Shown: piece after piece, positions 12,772-23,633 of the stretch
Layout of the letters: every line of letters begins with the position of its first letter
How positions within the stretch are numbered: position 1 is the first letter of the stretch
Source: Variovorax davisae
GTDB lineage: Bacteria > Pseudomonadota > Gammaproteobacteria > Burkholderiales > Burkholderiaceae_C
Assembly: GCF_030316845.1 (NCBI RefSeq)
Contig: NZ_JASZYS010000017.1
Coordinates: 62,001 to 126,000, forward strand
Direction: 5' to 3'
DNA: 64,000 nt
Translations under genes and position numbers: made by a program
The notes under the pieces: generated by a model
The model's database searches: none
What the model saw: the letters and a program-made list of their open reading frames with translations, nothing else
Told to the model about the DNA's origin: nothing

Positions 12772-13527
12772 CTATTGCGCTTCTTCGATGCGGCGCAGGT
12801 ACTCGCGGGTCGCCGCGGCGTAGCCCAGCTCGAGCGCATCGGCGACGAAGGCATGGCCGATCGAGACCTCGCGCACGCCCGGCACCGCGCGCAGGAATTC
12901 GCTCAGGTTGTCGCGGCTCAGGTCGTGGCCGGCATTGACTTCGAGCCCGGCGGCCTGCGCGGCGCGGGCCGCCTCCACGTAGAGCTGCAGCACCTGGGCC
13001 GCCTTCGAGGTGTCGCGCGAGGCGGCGTAGCCCTCGGTGTAGAGCTCCACCCGATCGGCGCCGACCGCCTTGGCGGCCGCCATCATCTCGGGCGCCGGGT
13101 CCATGAAGAGGCTCACCCGCACCCCCAGCGCCCGGGTCTCGGCGATCAGCGGCCGCAGCCGCTCGGCGTCCTCGGGGAAGCTCCAGCCATGGTCGCTGGT
13201 GGCCTGGGTCTGGCTGTCGGGCACGAAGGTGGCCTGGTGCGGACGCAGCTCGCGCACGAACTCCATCAGGTTGTGGAAGGGATTGCCCTCGATGTTGAAC
13301 TCGGCCGCCGGCCAGTCCTTCTTGAGCAGGCCCGACAGGTCGCGCACGTCGTGCGGCCGGATGTGGCGCTCGTCGGGGCGCGGGTGGACGGTGATCCCGT
13401 GCGCGCCGGCGTCCAGGCACAGCGCGGCGGCGAACAGCACGCTGGGGATGCCGAGCGGGCGCGTGTTGCGCACCAGCGCGACCTTGTTGAGGTTGACGGA
13501 CAGGGCTGTGGACATAGGCGTGCTCAT
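12772..13527 (-). CDS. pdxJ: Pyridoxine 5'-phosphate synthase
   Basis: PdxJ condenses 1-deoxy-xylulose 5-phosphate and 3-amino-2-oxopropyl phosphate to pyridoxine 5'-phosphate (vitamin B6). The 251-residue TIM barrel has family motifs [37 protein letters not shown] and GHDLSRDNL. The ATG overlaps the recO stop (ATGA); another in-frame ATG four codons in (MSTALSVNL) is an equally possible start. Confidence 0.94.
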   Translation of the reverse strand: MSTPMSTALSVNLNKVALVRNTRPLGIPSVLFAAALCLDAGAHGITVHPRPDERHIRPHDVRDLSGLLKKDWPAAEFNIEGNPFHNLMEFVRELRPHQATFVPDSQTQATSDHGWSFPEDAERLRPLIAETRALGVRVSLFMDPAPEMMAAAKAVGADRVELYTEGYAASRDTSKAAQVLQLYVEAARAAQAAGLEVNAGHDLSRDNLSEFLRAVPGVREVSIGHAFVADALELGYAAATREYLRRIEEAQ

Positions 13528-14282
13528 AGGGCTTGCAGATCCCGCATCATTTGCCGCGTGTGCAGCGTGGCGACGCCGCAATGGTAGTTGAGCAGCACCC
13601 GCAATTGGGTGCGCAGCGCACCGTGGATGCCGGCGCAAATTCTGAGCGTCGAGGCGAAAGGCGCCCGGTCGTCGAGCGCCGCCTGCAGGGCCTCCCATTC
13701 GGCGGCCCGCAGCGCCGGCTCGGTGTCGTCCGCCTGGCGCAGGCCGGCCTCGGGCACCAGCGCATAGCGCGCCGCCGGCGCCAGCGGCGTCAGGGTGGCG
13801 GTCTGGGCGTCCAGCGACGGCAGCAGCCCGACCGCACGCAGCAGCAGCAGCTCGAAGGCCCGCAGCCCGGCCGCCTGGGTCGCCGCCTGCGCCGCCCCAT
13901 GGTCGCCCGCCAACACCTGGACCACCGCCGCGTAGGCGTCGAACAGCAGCTCATGCGGATCGTCGCGCGCCAGCAGGCGCATCAGCAGCTCGTTGACGTA
14001 GTAGCCCGACAGCAGCGCCTCGCCGGTCGGCATCACGTGGCCGCCCATCCATTCGGCCGCCTTGAGGGTCCGGATCTCGGCCTCGCCGGTGAAATTGAGC
14101 TGCAGCGGCTGCAGCGGCAGCAGCACCGGCCGGAAGTTGGAGCTCGGCCGCTTGGCCCCCTTGGCCACCAGTGCGATCCGCCCCAGGTGGCGCGTGAAGA
14201 CCTCGAGGATCAGGCTCGTCTCGCTCCAGTCGTAGCGGTGGAGCACATAGGCCGGTTCATGCGAAACGCGCTTGACGGCCAC
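13524..14282 (-). CDS. recO: DNA repair protein RecO
   Basis: RecO helps RecR load RecA on SSB-coated single-stranded DNA in the RecFOR pathway. The 252-residue protein begins with the family OB fold ([23 protein letters not shown]) followed by the helical domain with [13 protein letters not shown]. It lacks the zinc cysteines of some RecO proteins, as is usual in betaproteobacteria. The start is GTG, immediately after the era stop. Confidence 0.92.
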   Translation of the reverse strand: MAVKRVSHEPAYVLHRYDWSETSLILEVFTRHLGRIALVAKGAKRPSSNFRPVLLPLQPLQLNFTGEAEIRTLKAAEWMGGHVMPTGEALLSGYYVNELLMRLLARDDPHELLFDAYAAVVQVLAGDHGAAQAATQAAGLRAFELLLLRAVGLLPSLDAQTATLTPLAPAARYALVPEAGLRQADDTEPALRAAEWEALQAALDDRAPFASTLRICAGIHGALRTQLRVLLNYHCGVATLHTRQMMRDLQAL

Positions 14283-15236
14283 TCACTCGTATCCGAAGGA
14301 GCGGACTCTGGCCTCGTCGTCGGCCCAGCCCGAGCGCACCTTGACCCACAGCTCGATGAACACCTTGGCGTCCATGAGCTTCTCGAGTTCCTGCCGCGTC
14401 TCGGTGCCGATGCGCTTGATGCGCTCGCCCTTGTCGCCGATCACCATCGCCTTGTGGCCGTCGCGCTCGACCACGATCGTGGCGGCGATGCGCAGCAGCC
14501 GCTTCTGGCCCTTCTTCTGGGGCGGCTCCTCCTCGAACTTGTCGATCAGGACGGTCGAGGTGTAGGGCAGTTCGTCGCCGGTCAGGCGGAACAGCTTCTC
14601 GCGCACCAGCTCGCCGGCCAGGAACTTCTCGCTCCGGTCGGTGAGTTCGTCCTCGGCGTAGAACCAGTCCTGCTCGGGCAGGTACTTCTCGCAGATGCCG
14701 AACAGGCGCTCGACGTCTTTCGCATTCTTGGCCGACATCGGCACGAATTCGGCGAACGCGTGCTTGCCCTGCATGGTCTGCAGCCAGGGGGCGATGTCGC
14801 CGCGGCGATGCACGTTGTCGAGCTTGTTGGCCAGCAGCACGGTCGGGATGCCCTTGCCGAGCAGCTTCAGCACGCGCTCGTCGGCCGGCGTGAAGCTGCC
14901 GGCCTCGACCACGAACAGGATCAGGTCGACATCGCCCACCGCGCCCTGCACGGTCTTGTTGAGCGACTTGTTGAGCGCATTGGCGTGCAGGGTCTGGAAG
15001 CCCGGCGTGTCGACGAAGACGAACTGGGTCGCGCCCAGCGTGCGCATGCCGGTGATGCGATGCCGGGTGGTCTGGGCCTTGCGCGAGGTGATGCTGATCT
15101 TCTGCCCGACCAGGGCGTTGAGCAGGGTCGACTTGCCCACATTGGGCTTGCCGACGATCGCCACCAGGCCACAGTGGCGGGTGCCCTCCGTGCCGTCGCC
15201 GGCCGGGGGGAGGATGGATTCGTTCACTTCGTTCAT
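14283..15236 (-). CDS. era: GTPase Era
   Basis: Era binds the 3' end of 16S rRNA and acts in 30S maturation. The 317-residue protein has G1 [10 protein letters not shown]3 DTPG (FVDTPGFQT), G4 NKLD and a C-terminal KH RNA-binding domain ([13 protein letters not shown]). Its ATG overlaps the rnc stop, the conserved rnc-era coupling. Confidence 0.97.
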   Translation of the reverse strand: MNEVNESILPPAGDGTEGTRHCGLVAIVGKPNVGKSTLLNALVGQKISITSRKAQTTRHRITGMRTLGATQFVFVDTPGFQTLHANALNKSLNKTVQGAVGDVDLILFVVEAGSFTPADERVLKLLGKGIPTVLLANKLDNVHRRGDIAPWLQTMQGKHAFAEFVPMSAKNAKDVERLFGICEKYLPEQDWFYAEDELTDRSEKFLAGELVREKLFRLTGDELPYTSTVLIDKFEEEPPQKKGQKRLLRIAATIVVERDGHKAMVIGDKGERIKRIGTETRQELEKLMDAKVFIELWVKVRSGWADDEARVRSFGYE

Positions 15237-15931
15237 GGGGTTGCCTTCGCGCCTCGCGCCTTGAGCCGGATCAACATGGCCGCCGCGGCGGCCTGCTCAC
15301 CGGCGCGGCGCGAGCCGCCGATGCCGCGTTCGCGCAGGCCCAGGTCGGGCACCTCGCATTCGACATCGAAAGTCTGCTTGTGTGCCGCCCCCAGCGTTCC
15401 GACGACGCGGTAGGCCGGCAGCTTCATTTTGTGACCCTGCAGCCATTCCTGCAATTCGGTCTTGGGATCCTTGGAGGCTGCCTCCATGCGCGGGCTGATC
15501 GCCACCGACTCGTAGAGCCGGTGCACCAGCGCCTGCGCCGCCGCGTAGCCGGCATCGAGGTAGACGGCGCCGATCACCGCCTCCAGCGCATCGGCCAGGA
15601 TCGACGGCCGGTTCTGCCCGCCCGAGCGCGATTCGCCCTCGCCCAGCCGCAGCAAGGGCGACAGCGCCAGCTTGAGCGCCAGCTGGTGCAGGGTGTCCTG
15701 CTTGACCAGGTTGGCGCGCACCCGCGACAGGTCGCCCTCCGGCAGGGTCGCCAGCCGCGCGTACAGCAGGTGCGACACCGCCAGGTTCAGCACCGAGTCG
15801 CCGAGAAACTCCAGCCGCTCGTTGTGATCGGCCGAAAAACTGCGATGGGTGAGCGCCTGCTGCAGCAGACGCGCGTCGGCGAAGGAATGCTGGAGGCGCG
15901 CCTGCAGCGCGACAAGGCCGCCGTCGGTCAC
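15233..15931 (-). CDS. rnc: Ribonuclease III
   Basis: RNase III cuts double-stranded RNA in rRNA precursors and other structured transcripts. The 232-residue protein carries the signature [11 protein letters not shown] (~38-48), the second acidic catalytic site ([15 protein letters not shown]) and a C-terminal double-stranded-RNA-binding domain ending in [15 protein letters not shown]. The start is GTG with a weak ribosome site; it sits in the lepB-DUF4845-rnc-era operon. Confidence 0.96.
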   Translation of the reverse strand: MTDGGLVALQARLQHSFADARLLQQALTHRSFSADHNERLEFLGDSVLNLAVSHLLYARLATLPEGDLSRVRANLVKQDTLHQLALKLALSPLLRLGEGESRSGGQNRPSILADALEAVIGAVYLDAGYAAAQALVHRLYESVAISPRMEAASKDPKTELQEWLQGHKMKLPAYRVVGTLGAAHKQTFDVECEVPDLGLRERGIGGSRRAGEQAAAAAMLIRLKARGAKATP

Positions 15932-15941
15932 GGGGAAAACG

Positions 15942-16298
15942 TCAACGCGATTGGCCCCGGTACTTCAGGAGCAGGTAGGCCGGGCCGAACAGATGGATCT
16001 CGCGGTCGTAGGCGAACGAAACCACCACCTTGTCGCCGTCCTTCTTGACGTCGAGGTCCTTGCCGCTGACCGACTGGAAGTCGTCGATGGCCTGGGCCCG
16101 GTCGAAGATGGCGCGCACTTCGGGCACCGTCGACCCCGCCGTGGCCTTGCCGGCCGCCTTGGTGATCGCCTGGTACTCGATCAGCGTCGGGATCACCTGC
16201 GCCACCACCACGCCGACGCACGCCAGCACGATCGCGACGAAGAGCAACCCGATGAACGAGATGCCGCGCTGTTTCTGTCCTGTCTGCCTTGCTCTCAT
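15942..16298 (-). CDS. DUF4845 single-pass membrane protein
   Basis: The 118-residue protein has an N-terminal pilin-like start ([18 protein letters not shown]), one membrane helix and a small C-terminal domain exported or cytoplasmic. Family DUF4845 is almost always found between lepB and rnc, as here. The function is unknown; the position suggests a partner in protein export or envelope biogenesis, which is inference. Confidence 0.85.
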   Translation of the reverse strand: MRARQTGQKQRGISFIGLLFVAIVLACVGVVVAQVIPTLIEYQAITKAAGKATAGSTVPEVRAIFDRAQAIDDFQSVSGKDLDVKKDGDKVVVSFAYDREIHLFGPAYLLLKYRGQSR

Positions 16299-16329
16299 GC
16301 CCTCTACCCCTCCATCAAGAACCGGATGC

Positions 16330-17301
16330 TTATTGGAATGTGCCGATGCGCTTGAGATTGCCGAAATTCATCCACACCAGGAAGGCCTTGCCCACGATGT
16401 TCTGGTCCGGAACGAAGCCCCAGTAGCGCGAATCGAGCGAGTTGTCGCGGTTGTCACCCATCATGAAATAGTGGCCCGGCGGCACCTTGCACACCACGCC
16501 CTCGACACTGTAACGACAATTTTCCTGGTTCGGGAACGGCATGATCTCGGCCTCGGACAGGCCCGCGCGGCGGCTGTCGTCGTTGAGCAGGCGATGCGCC
16601 TTGCCGCCCAGGTCCTCGTTGTACTGCTTGAGGTAGCGCATCGTCTCCTCGTCGAAATACTCCGGGATCGCGACCTTGGGGACCGGCTGGCCGTTGATCG
16701 TGAGCTGCTTGTTGAGGTAGGACACCTCGTCGCCCGGCACGCCGACCACCCGCTTGATGTAGTCCATGCTCGGCTTGGGCGGGTAGCGGAACACCATCAC
16801 CTCGCCGCGTTCCGGCGCCCGGCCCTCGGTGATCTTGGTGTTGATGACCGGCAGCCGCAGGCCGTAGACGAACTTGTTCACCAGGATCAGGTCGCCGGTG
16901 AGCAAGGTCGGCATCATCGAGCCCGACGGGATCTTGAAGGGCTCGAACAGGAAGGAGCGCAGCAGGAACACGGCCAGGATCACCGGGAACAGGCCGGCGG
17001 TCCAGTCCAGCCACCAGGGCTGCATCACCAGCCGTTCGCGCGCCTTGGTGTCGACCGTGTCGACCTGCGTGATGCCCTGGCGGGCGAGTTCCTCGCGCCG
17101 CTGGGCCAGCGAGGCGTCGAGCGCATCGGCCGCGCGCCGGCGCTTCGGCAGGAAATAGAAGCGTTCGGCCAGCCAGTAGAGGCCGGTGACCACCGTGGCC
17201 AGGAACAGCAGCAGCGCGAAGTTGCCTTCGACCACGCCGAAATACCAGGCGCCGATGTAGCCGACGAACGCGGCGAGGATCAGGGAAGTGAGAAATGCCA
17301 T
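16330..17301 (-). CDS. lepB: Signal peptidase I
   Basis: LepB removes signal peptides from Sec and Tat substrates at the periplasmic face. The 323-residue protein has two N-terminal membrane helices, then the SPase I boxes: the catalytic serine in FKIPSGSMMPTL, the catalytic lysine in YIKRVVGVPGD, and box E MMGDNRDNSLDSR. It follows lepA by 69 bp, the conserved lepA-lepB order. Confidence 0.96.
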   Translation of the reverse strand: MAFLTSLILAAFVGYIGAWYFGVVEGNFALLLFLATVVTGLYWLAERFYFLPKRRRAADALDASLAQRREELARQGITQVDTVDTKARERLVMQPWWLDWTAGLFPVILAVFLLRSFLFEPFKIPSGSMMPTLLTGDLILVNKFVYGLRLPVINTKITEGRAPERGEVMVFRYPPKPSMDYIKRVVGVPGDEVSYLNKQLTINGQPVPKVAIPEYFDEETMRYLKQYNEDLGGKAHRLLNDDSRRAGLSEAEIMPFPNQENCRYSVEGVVCKVPPGHYFMMGDNRDNSLDSRYWGFVPDQNIVGKAFLVWMNFGNLKRIGTFQ

Positions 17302-17370
17302 CTTAGTTTTCTTGTGTGCAGCCCCATGCCGGAGATGCCGCGGAACCGGCGTCGCATCGGGGGTGGTTCA

Positions 17371-19182
<1,812 letters not shown>

Positions 19183-19237
19183 CAACGGGAACGCTTAAGT
19201 ACTTGAATTGGCTCGGGCGCAGAAGGCGTCAGGCAAG

Positions 19238-19268
19238 AAAAAAGGGCGCGTCCCCTAGAGACGCGCCC
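19238..19268 (-). terminator. Strong intrinsic terminator just upstream of lepA
   Basis: A perfect 9-bp stem (GGGCGCGTC at 19244-19252 with GACGCGCCC at 19260-19268), a 7-nt loop and, on the reverse strand, six consecutive T at 19243-19238. It would stop reverse transcription arriving from the mucD side or from a leader promoter near 19310, only 55 bp before the lepA ATG. Confidence 0.8.
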
Positions 19269-19308
19269 TGAACCAACAAGCAATGGCAACTGCAGTAGTT
19301 GGAACTTC

Positions 19309-19314
19309 ATTGTA
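19309..19314 (-). promoter_or_regulatory. Candidate -10 box upstream of the lepA terminator
   Basis: The reverse strand reads TACAAT here (5 of 6 to TATAAT). The sequence 16-18 bp upstream (near CTGTAC) is a poor -35. If used, it would give a ~65-nt transcript ending at the 19238 terminator. Weak evidence on its own. Confidence 0.3.
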
Positions 19315-19663
19315 GGCAAAAAGGGGGGCGCGTACAGCCGGGCCAAAGCCCGGGAAGGGTCGTTGCAGGTCAGCAACATGCCACTTATTAACAACTTATC
19401 AACAGGATCGGTGGAGCAAATGCTTAACAACTTGTGGGCGAACTGTGGAGCGCCGGTGGACGGGCTACGGGAATCTCGCATCGTGAAGCACCTCGGACTG
19501 CTTATGCGACGAGCGGCGATCAGAGGCACCCTATTCTACCGAAATTCATCGTTAGCCGCCTCCTAAGTTAGCAACCACCAACCAAAATCCGTCGCCCGAA
19601 GTGTCAAAAAAATTTCTTGGGCGCTGCGGTCGGCGCGCGACACTGGCCGAAAAATGACCCCAA

Positions 19664-19678
19664 ACCCGACTGCCGGGT
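19664..19678 (-). terminator. Weak terminator-like hairpin after mucD
   Basis: ACCCG (19664-19668) pairs with CGGGT (19674-19678) across a 5-nt loop, about 26 bp past the mucD stop; on the reverse strand TTGGGGTCATTTTT follows. Short stem and interrupted T-run make it a weak candidate for the end of the rpoE-mucD transcript. Confidence 0.3.
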
Positions 19679-19704
19679 GGGGCCACTTGACGCCCGCCGC
19701 CCGA

Positions 19705-21180
19705 TCAGCGAGCCGGCCGGAGCAGCGCGTACTGCGCCCAGTCGCCGCGGCGGAACAGCAGGCTGACCGGCTTGCTCTTGTCCGCCTTGGCCAGGGCGGC
19801 GTCGAATTCCTTCAGGTTGGCCACCTCGGTGTTGCTCACCGCCAGCACCACGTCGCCTTCGCGCAGGCCGGCGCGCGCCGCCGCATCGCTGGCGGCATCG
19901 ATCCGCACGCCACCCTTGAGCTTCAGTTCCTTCTTCTGTGCATCGGTGAGATCGCTCAGCGCCAGGCCCATCGACTTGGCGGCCGCGGAAGCCGAGGGCT
20001 TGGCGGCGGGTTCTTCGCGATCGGCGACCTTGGTCGGCTTGTCGGGCTCGATCTCGGCGATGGTCACGTTGATGTCGCGCGCGCTGCCGCGGCGGAACAC
20101 CGTGATCGAGCTCTTGGTGCCCGGCTTGGTGTTGCCCACCAGGCGCGGCAGGTCGCTCGGTTTCTCGATGGCCTTGCCGTCGAACTTGGTGATGATGTCG
20201 CCCGGCTCGATGCCGGCCTTCTCGCCCGGCGAGCCGGCCTCGACGCCGCGCACCAGCGCGCCCTGCGCCTTGCCCAGGCCGATCGATTCGGCCACGTCCT
20301 TGGTGACCTGGTCGATCTGCACGCCGATGCGCCCGCGCGACACGCGGCCCGAGGCGCGCAGCTGGTCGGCGACGCGGCTCGCCTCGTCGATCGGGATCGA
20401 GAACGAGATGCCCATGAAGCCGCCCGAACGCGAGTAGATCTGGCTGTTGATGCCCACCACCTCGCCGCGCATGTTGATCAGCGGGCCGCCCGAATTGCCG
20501 GGGTTGATGGCGACGTCGGTCTGGATGAACGGCAGGTAGTCGCCGGTGTCGCGCTGCTTGGCGCTCACGATGCCGGCCGTGACGGTGTTCTCGAGGCCGA
20601 AGGGCGAGCCGATCGCCATGACCCATTCGCCCACGCGCAGCTTGGACACGTCGCCGACCTTGACCGCCGGCAATCCGGTGGCCTCGATCTTGACGACCGC
20701 GACGTCGGTGCGCTTGTCGGCGCCGATGATCCGGGCCTTGAACTCGCGCTTGTCCGGCAAGGTGACTAACACCTCGGAGGCGCCGTCGACCACGTGGGCA
20801 TTGGTCATCACGTAGCCGTCGGGCGACAGGATGAAGCCCGAGCCGACGCCGCGTGGGCGCTCCTCGTCGGGCGCCTGCGGCCGGTTCGGGCGCGGCCCCT
20901 GGCGCGGGACCCCGGGCATCGGCTGGCCGAAGAAGCGGCGGAAGAACTCCTGCATCTCCTCGTCCGGCTCCCCGCTGGCGCCGCCCTGGGCGACCTTCTC
21001 GATGGTGCGGATGTTGACCACGGACGGGCCCACCTGGTCCACCAGGTCGGTGAAATCAGGCAGCGCGCGCGCCTGCGCATGCACAGGCGTCACGGGCAGC
21101 AGCGCGGTGGTCGAAGCGAGCGCGAGCGCGCAGGCCATCAGGGACGAACGGAAGCTGTTCCCCTTGATCTTGAGCATCAT
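19705..21180 (-). CDS. mucD: Periplasmic DegP/MucD-type serine protease
   Basis: This 491-residue HtrA-family protease-chaperone degrades misfolded envelope proteins. It has a signal peptide (positive start, hydrophobic core, cleavage near PVHAQA), trypsin-like domain with triad H129 (TNAHVV), D159 (KRTDVAVVKI) and S230 (NPGNSGGPL), then two PDZ domains (~270-360 and ~405-485). A Q-rich LA loop typical of E. coli DegP is replaced by a Pro-rich loop (~85-110). It is the last gene of the rpoE operon, as mucD is in Pseudomonas. The ATG doublet allows a start one codon later. Confidence 0.94.
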   Translation of the reverse strand: MMLKIKGNSFRSSLMACALALASTTALLPVTPVHAQARALPDFTDLVDQVGPSVVNIRTIEKVAQGGASGEPDEEMQEFFRRFFGQPMPGVPRQGPRPNRPQAPDEERPRGVGSGFILSPDGYVMTNAHVVDGASEVLVTLPDKREFKARIIGADKRTDVAVVKIEATGLPAVKVGDVSKLRVGEWVMAIGSPFGLENTVTAGIVSAKQRDTGDYLPFIQTDVAINPGNSGGPLINMRGEVVGINSQIYSRSGGFMGISFSIPIDEASRVADQLRASGRVSRGRIGVQIDQVTKDVAESIGLGKAQGALVRGVEAGSPGEKAGIEPGDIITKFDGKAIEKPSDLPRLVGNTKPGTKSSITVFRRGSARDINVTIAEIEPDKPTKVADREEPAAKPSASAAAKSMGLALSDLTDAQKKELKLKGGVRIDAASDAAARAGLREGDVVLAVSNTEVANLKEFDAALAKADKSKPVSLLFRRGDWAQYALLRPAR

Positions 21181-21221
21181 CGGTTTCTTTCGTTGAAGAG
21201 ACAAAAACTGTCGGGTACGCG

Positions 21222-22280
21222 CTAGCGCGCGCGGACCAGGTTCTGGGCGAACGCATCCAGCGTCTGCGGCGGCACTTCGCCGACCGCGGTCAGCCACCAG
21301 TCGCCGTTCTTGTCGGTCAGGCGGCGCGTGAGCGTGTAGGTGGCGCCGAGCGCGAGCAGCACTTCCTCGGGCTTGCGCTGCGCATCGTAAGGCTCGATGA
21401 ACAGCGACACGGTGGCCAGGCCATCCGAGAAGGTCCACTGCATCGTGTGGCCCAGGCTGTCGCCGCCCATCGGGCGGCGGAACGAGCTGACCGGCCGGAA
21501 GCCGGCGACCGGCTTGCCGAGCGCCCAGCCCTCGCGCTGCGCCGTGGTGCGCTCCAGCTCCGACTTCTCGACCCGGTAGCCGGCGGTGCTGCCCATCATC
21601 TGCGCCAGCGCGTGGGCCTTGACCGGCGCGTCGAGCTGGAGTTCGGAGAAGGCCGACTGCTCGATCACCTTGTTGTCGCGGTCGAGGGTCTGCAGCTTGA
21701 CCACCAGGCCCGAGCGCCGCTCGCTCCAGACCCGGTAGCCGAAGCGCAAGCCGTCGCGGGGCTCGATCTGGACCACGTCGGTGTCGAATCCGGCGACGCG
21801 GTCCTTGCCGATCGCGCGCACGCCGTACGAGTCGGCGATCGACGAATCGGGCGCGCCCGACAGGTTCGGGAAGATCTCCAGGTTCTCGCGCTTCTCGCGC
21901 TTGACGACCTTCGAGTCCGGCAGGAAGGTGACGACCTGGTCGTTGCGCCGGAAGGTCGAGCGCGGCGGCCCCGACAGGGCCTCGATGCGCTCCATCTGGA
22001 GGTCGCCCTCGCAGACATGCCAGATGCGCGCGCTCGACAGGTTGCCGGCCGGCGCCGACACCACGAAGGTGCCGACATAGCTGCGCTGCCGGGCCGCCGC
22101 ATGCATGCGCTCCAGCCACTCGACGACGCCCATGGCGGGCAGGTCGCCGCCTGCGGCAGCGGGCGCGCTTCTCGCGGCGGCCGGGGCAGGACGGCTCTGG
22201 GCGAGCGACACCTGCGCCATGCACAACGCCGCCACCAGAACCAGGAATCCGCGTGCGGAGATCGGCATCGAATGAGTCAT
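21222..22280 (-). CDS. rseB: Sigma-E regulatory protein RseB/MucB
   Basis: RseB is the periplasmic partner of anti-sigma factor RseA and shields it from proteolysis until lipid or LPS signals bind. The 352-residue protein has a signal peptide (~1-28), the MucB N-terminal lolA-like fold (~50-215, with QRSYVGTFVVSA and RNDQVVTFLPDSKVVKRE) and the C-terminal domain (~240-345). It lies between rseA and mucD, the usual order. Confidence 0.92.
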   Translation of the reverse strand: MTHSMPISARGFLVLVAALCMAQVSLAQSRPAPAAARSAPAAAGGDLPAMGVVEWLERMHAAARQRSYVGTFVVSAPAGNLSSARIWHVCEGDLQMERIEALSGPPRSTFRRNDQVVTFLPDSKVVKREKRENLEIFPNLSGAPDSSIADSYGVRAIGKDRVAGFDTDVVQIEPRDGLRFGYRVWSERRSGLVVKLQTLDRDNKVIEQSAFSELQLDAPVKAHALAQMMGSTAGYRVEKSELERTTAQREGWALGKPVAGFRPVSSFRRPMGGDSLGHTMQWTFSDGLATVSLFIEPYDAQRKPEEVLLALGATYTLTRRLTDKNGDWWLTAVGEVPPQTLDAFAQNLVRAR

Positions 22281-22303
22281 TGCAGAGGCTGCCGGCGCTG
22301 GCG

Positions 22304-22945
22304 TCAGCGCGACGGCCGGTCGAAGGTGGCGTTGCGCAGGAAGCCCGAGGGCATCTGCGAAGCGCCTCCGGCTTGCTGGTGGGCTTCGAGCAGCTGGTCG
22401 AGCCGCGGATCGCGCAGCATGACCTGCGGATTGCCGTTGCCGATCATGACCCGGGTCGCAGCGAGGCTCGGCGCCGCCGGCTTCGTCGCCTCGGCCGTGG
22501 CGACGACGGCCGGAGCGGCCTGCTGCAGCGCCAGCTGGGCGCCGGCCGCGCGGGAATCCGCGACGCCGACCCAGTTCCAGCCGATCGCTGCCGCCGCCGC
22601 CAGCGAAGCGGCGCCGGCGACCAGCTTCCAGCGGAACACGGGCTCGTTGGCCGCTTCGACCCGCAGCCGCGCCGGCGCGGACTCGGCTGCCACGGGCTTG
22701 AGCGCCGGCACCGGGGGCTCGGCCGCCAGCCGGCTCTGGAACCGGGACAGGAAGGCCGAGGTGTCGCTGCAGGCGGCATGGCCACCCGAACGCAGGACGT
22801 CGCCCACCAGGTGATAGGTCTGCCAGGTCGCCCGCAGTTCGGGGTCGACGCCCAGCCGGCCGACCACGTCGGCAAATTCGCCGTCGCGCAAATGGCCGTC
22901 GGCGAGCGCGGAAACCTGCTCTTGGACTGTGTTTGTTTGCTTCAT
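22304..22945 (-). CDS. rseA: Sigma-E anti-sigma factor RseA/MucA
   Basis: The protein holds RpoE at the inner membrane until regulated proteolysis releases it. About 213 residues: an N-terminal RseA domain (EQVSALADGHLRDGEFADVVGRL), a membrane helix (~100-120, VAGAASLAAAAAIGWNWVGV) and a periplasmic tail that should bind RseB. I chose the ATG MKQTNTVQE because AGGTGA lies 5 nt upstream; a GTG three codons earlier is the other option. It starts 13 bp after the rpoE stop. Confidence 0.9.
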   Translation of the reverse strand: MKQTNTVQEQVSALADGHLRDGEFADVVGRLGVDPELRATWQTYHLVGDVLRSGGHAACSDTSAFLSRFQSRLAAEPPVPALKPVAAESAPARLRVEAANEPVFRWKLVAGAASLAAAAAIGWNWVGVADSRAAGAQLALQQAAPAVVATAEATKPAAPSLAATRVMIGNGNPQVMLRDPRLDQLLEAHQQAGGASQMPSGFLRNATFDRPSR

Positions 22946-22958
22946 CTCATTCACCTGC

Positions 22959-23633
22959 TTACCAGCGCTTGCCCGACTGGTTGTCCAGCAAGGGCTTGAC
23001 CCGGGTCGAAATAGCCTCGCGGGCGCGGAAAATCCGCGACCGCACCGTGCCGATCGGACAATTCATGACCTCGGCGATCTCTTCGTAACTCATGCCCTCG
23101 ATCTCGCGCAGCGTCACCGCCTGCCGCAGTTCAGCCGGCAGCGCTTCCATCGCCGCCTCGACGGCAGCCGCGATTTCATTGGCCGCCAGCACGGTTTCGG
23201 GGGTCTCGTCGCTGATTGGTTCGTTTCCGGGCCGGTAAGTTTCATCGTCGTCGTCAGAAGACGATCGCAGGGCGCTCTCGGAGATGGTCGGGTCGCGCTT
23301 CATGTCGACCAACGCCTTCTTCGCCGTGTTGACCGCGATCCGGTAGAGCCAGGTGTAGAACTGGGCCTCGCCGCGGAACTGGTGCAGCGCGCGGTAGGCG
23401 CGGATGAAGGTTTCCTGGGCGATGTCCTCGACCAGGTTGACGTCGCGCACCATGCGGCCGATCAGCCGTTCGATCCGCCGCTGGTACTTGATCACCAGCA
23501 GCTCGAAGGCCTTCTGGTCGCCCGCGACGGTGCGCTGGACCAGCTGGAAATCGACCTCGCCCGGGCTTTGCGCCCCGGCGGGCGCGTCGGTCGGGCCGGT
23601 GCCGGGCGGCACGGGAGGCGGAGACACTGTCAT
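22959..23633 (-). CDS. rpoE: RNA polymerase sigma factor RpoE (AlgU)
   Basis: This ECF sigma factor drives the envelope stress response. The 224-residue protein has sigma region 2 (DQKAFELLVIKYQRRIERLIGRMV..DIAQETFIRAYRAL) and region 4 (LREIEGMSYEEIAEVMNCPIGTVRSRIFRARE). An extra Pro-rich N-terminus of ~25 residues precedes region 2. The ATG overlaps the preceding YgfX-like gene stop (ATGA). Directly followed by its anti-sigma rseA, so the operon presumably regulates itself; I could not identify a clear sigma-E promoter upstream. Confidence 0.95.
   Translation of the reverse strand: MTVSPPPVPPGTGPTDAPAGAQSPGEVDFQLVQRTVAGDQKAFELLVIKYQRRIERLIGRMVRDVNLVEDIAQETFIRAYRALHQFRGEAQFYTWLYRIAVNTAKKALVDMKRDPTISESALRSSSDDDDETYRPGNEPISDETPETVLAANEIAAAVEAAMEALPAELRQAVTLREIEGMSYEEIAEVMNCPIGTVRSRIFRAREAISTRVKPLLDNQSGKRW

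Larger units (their letters stand above)
19183..19704. other. 522-bp mucD-lepA intergenic region
   Basis: No convincing protein gene is present. The region is more AT-rich than its surroundings in the middle. It holds, from the lepA side: a strong reverse-strand terminator (19238-19268), a reverse -10-like TACAAT (19309-19314), a short perfect hairpin CCGGGC-caaa-GCCCGG (19338-19353), two 9-mers resembling DnaA boxes (19385-19404), and a weak hairpin with nearby T-rich stretches after mucD (19664-19678; T7 on the reverse strand near 19606-19612). In many Burkholderiales a small glutaredoxin-like gene sits in this place; it is not recognisable here. Confidence 0.6.
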
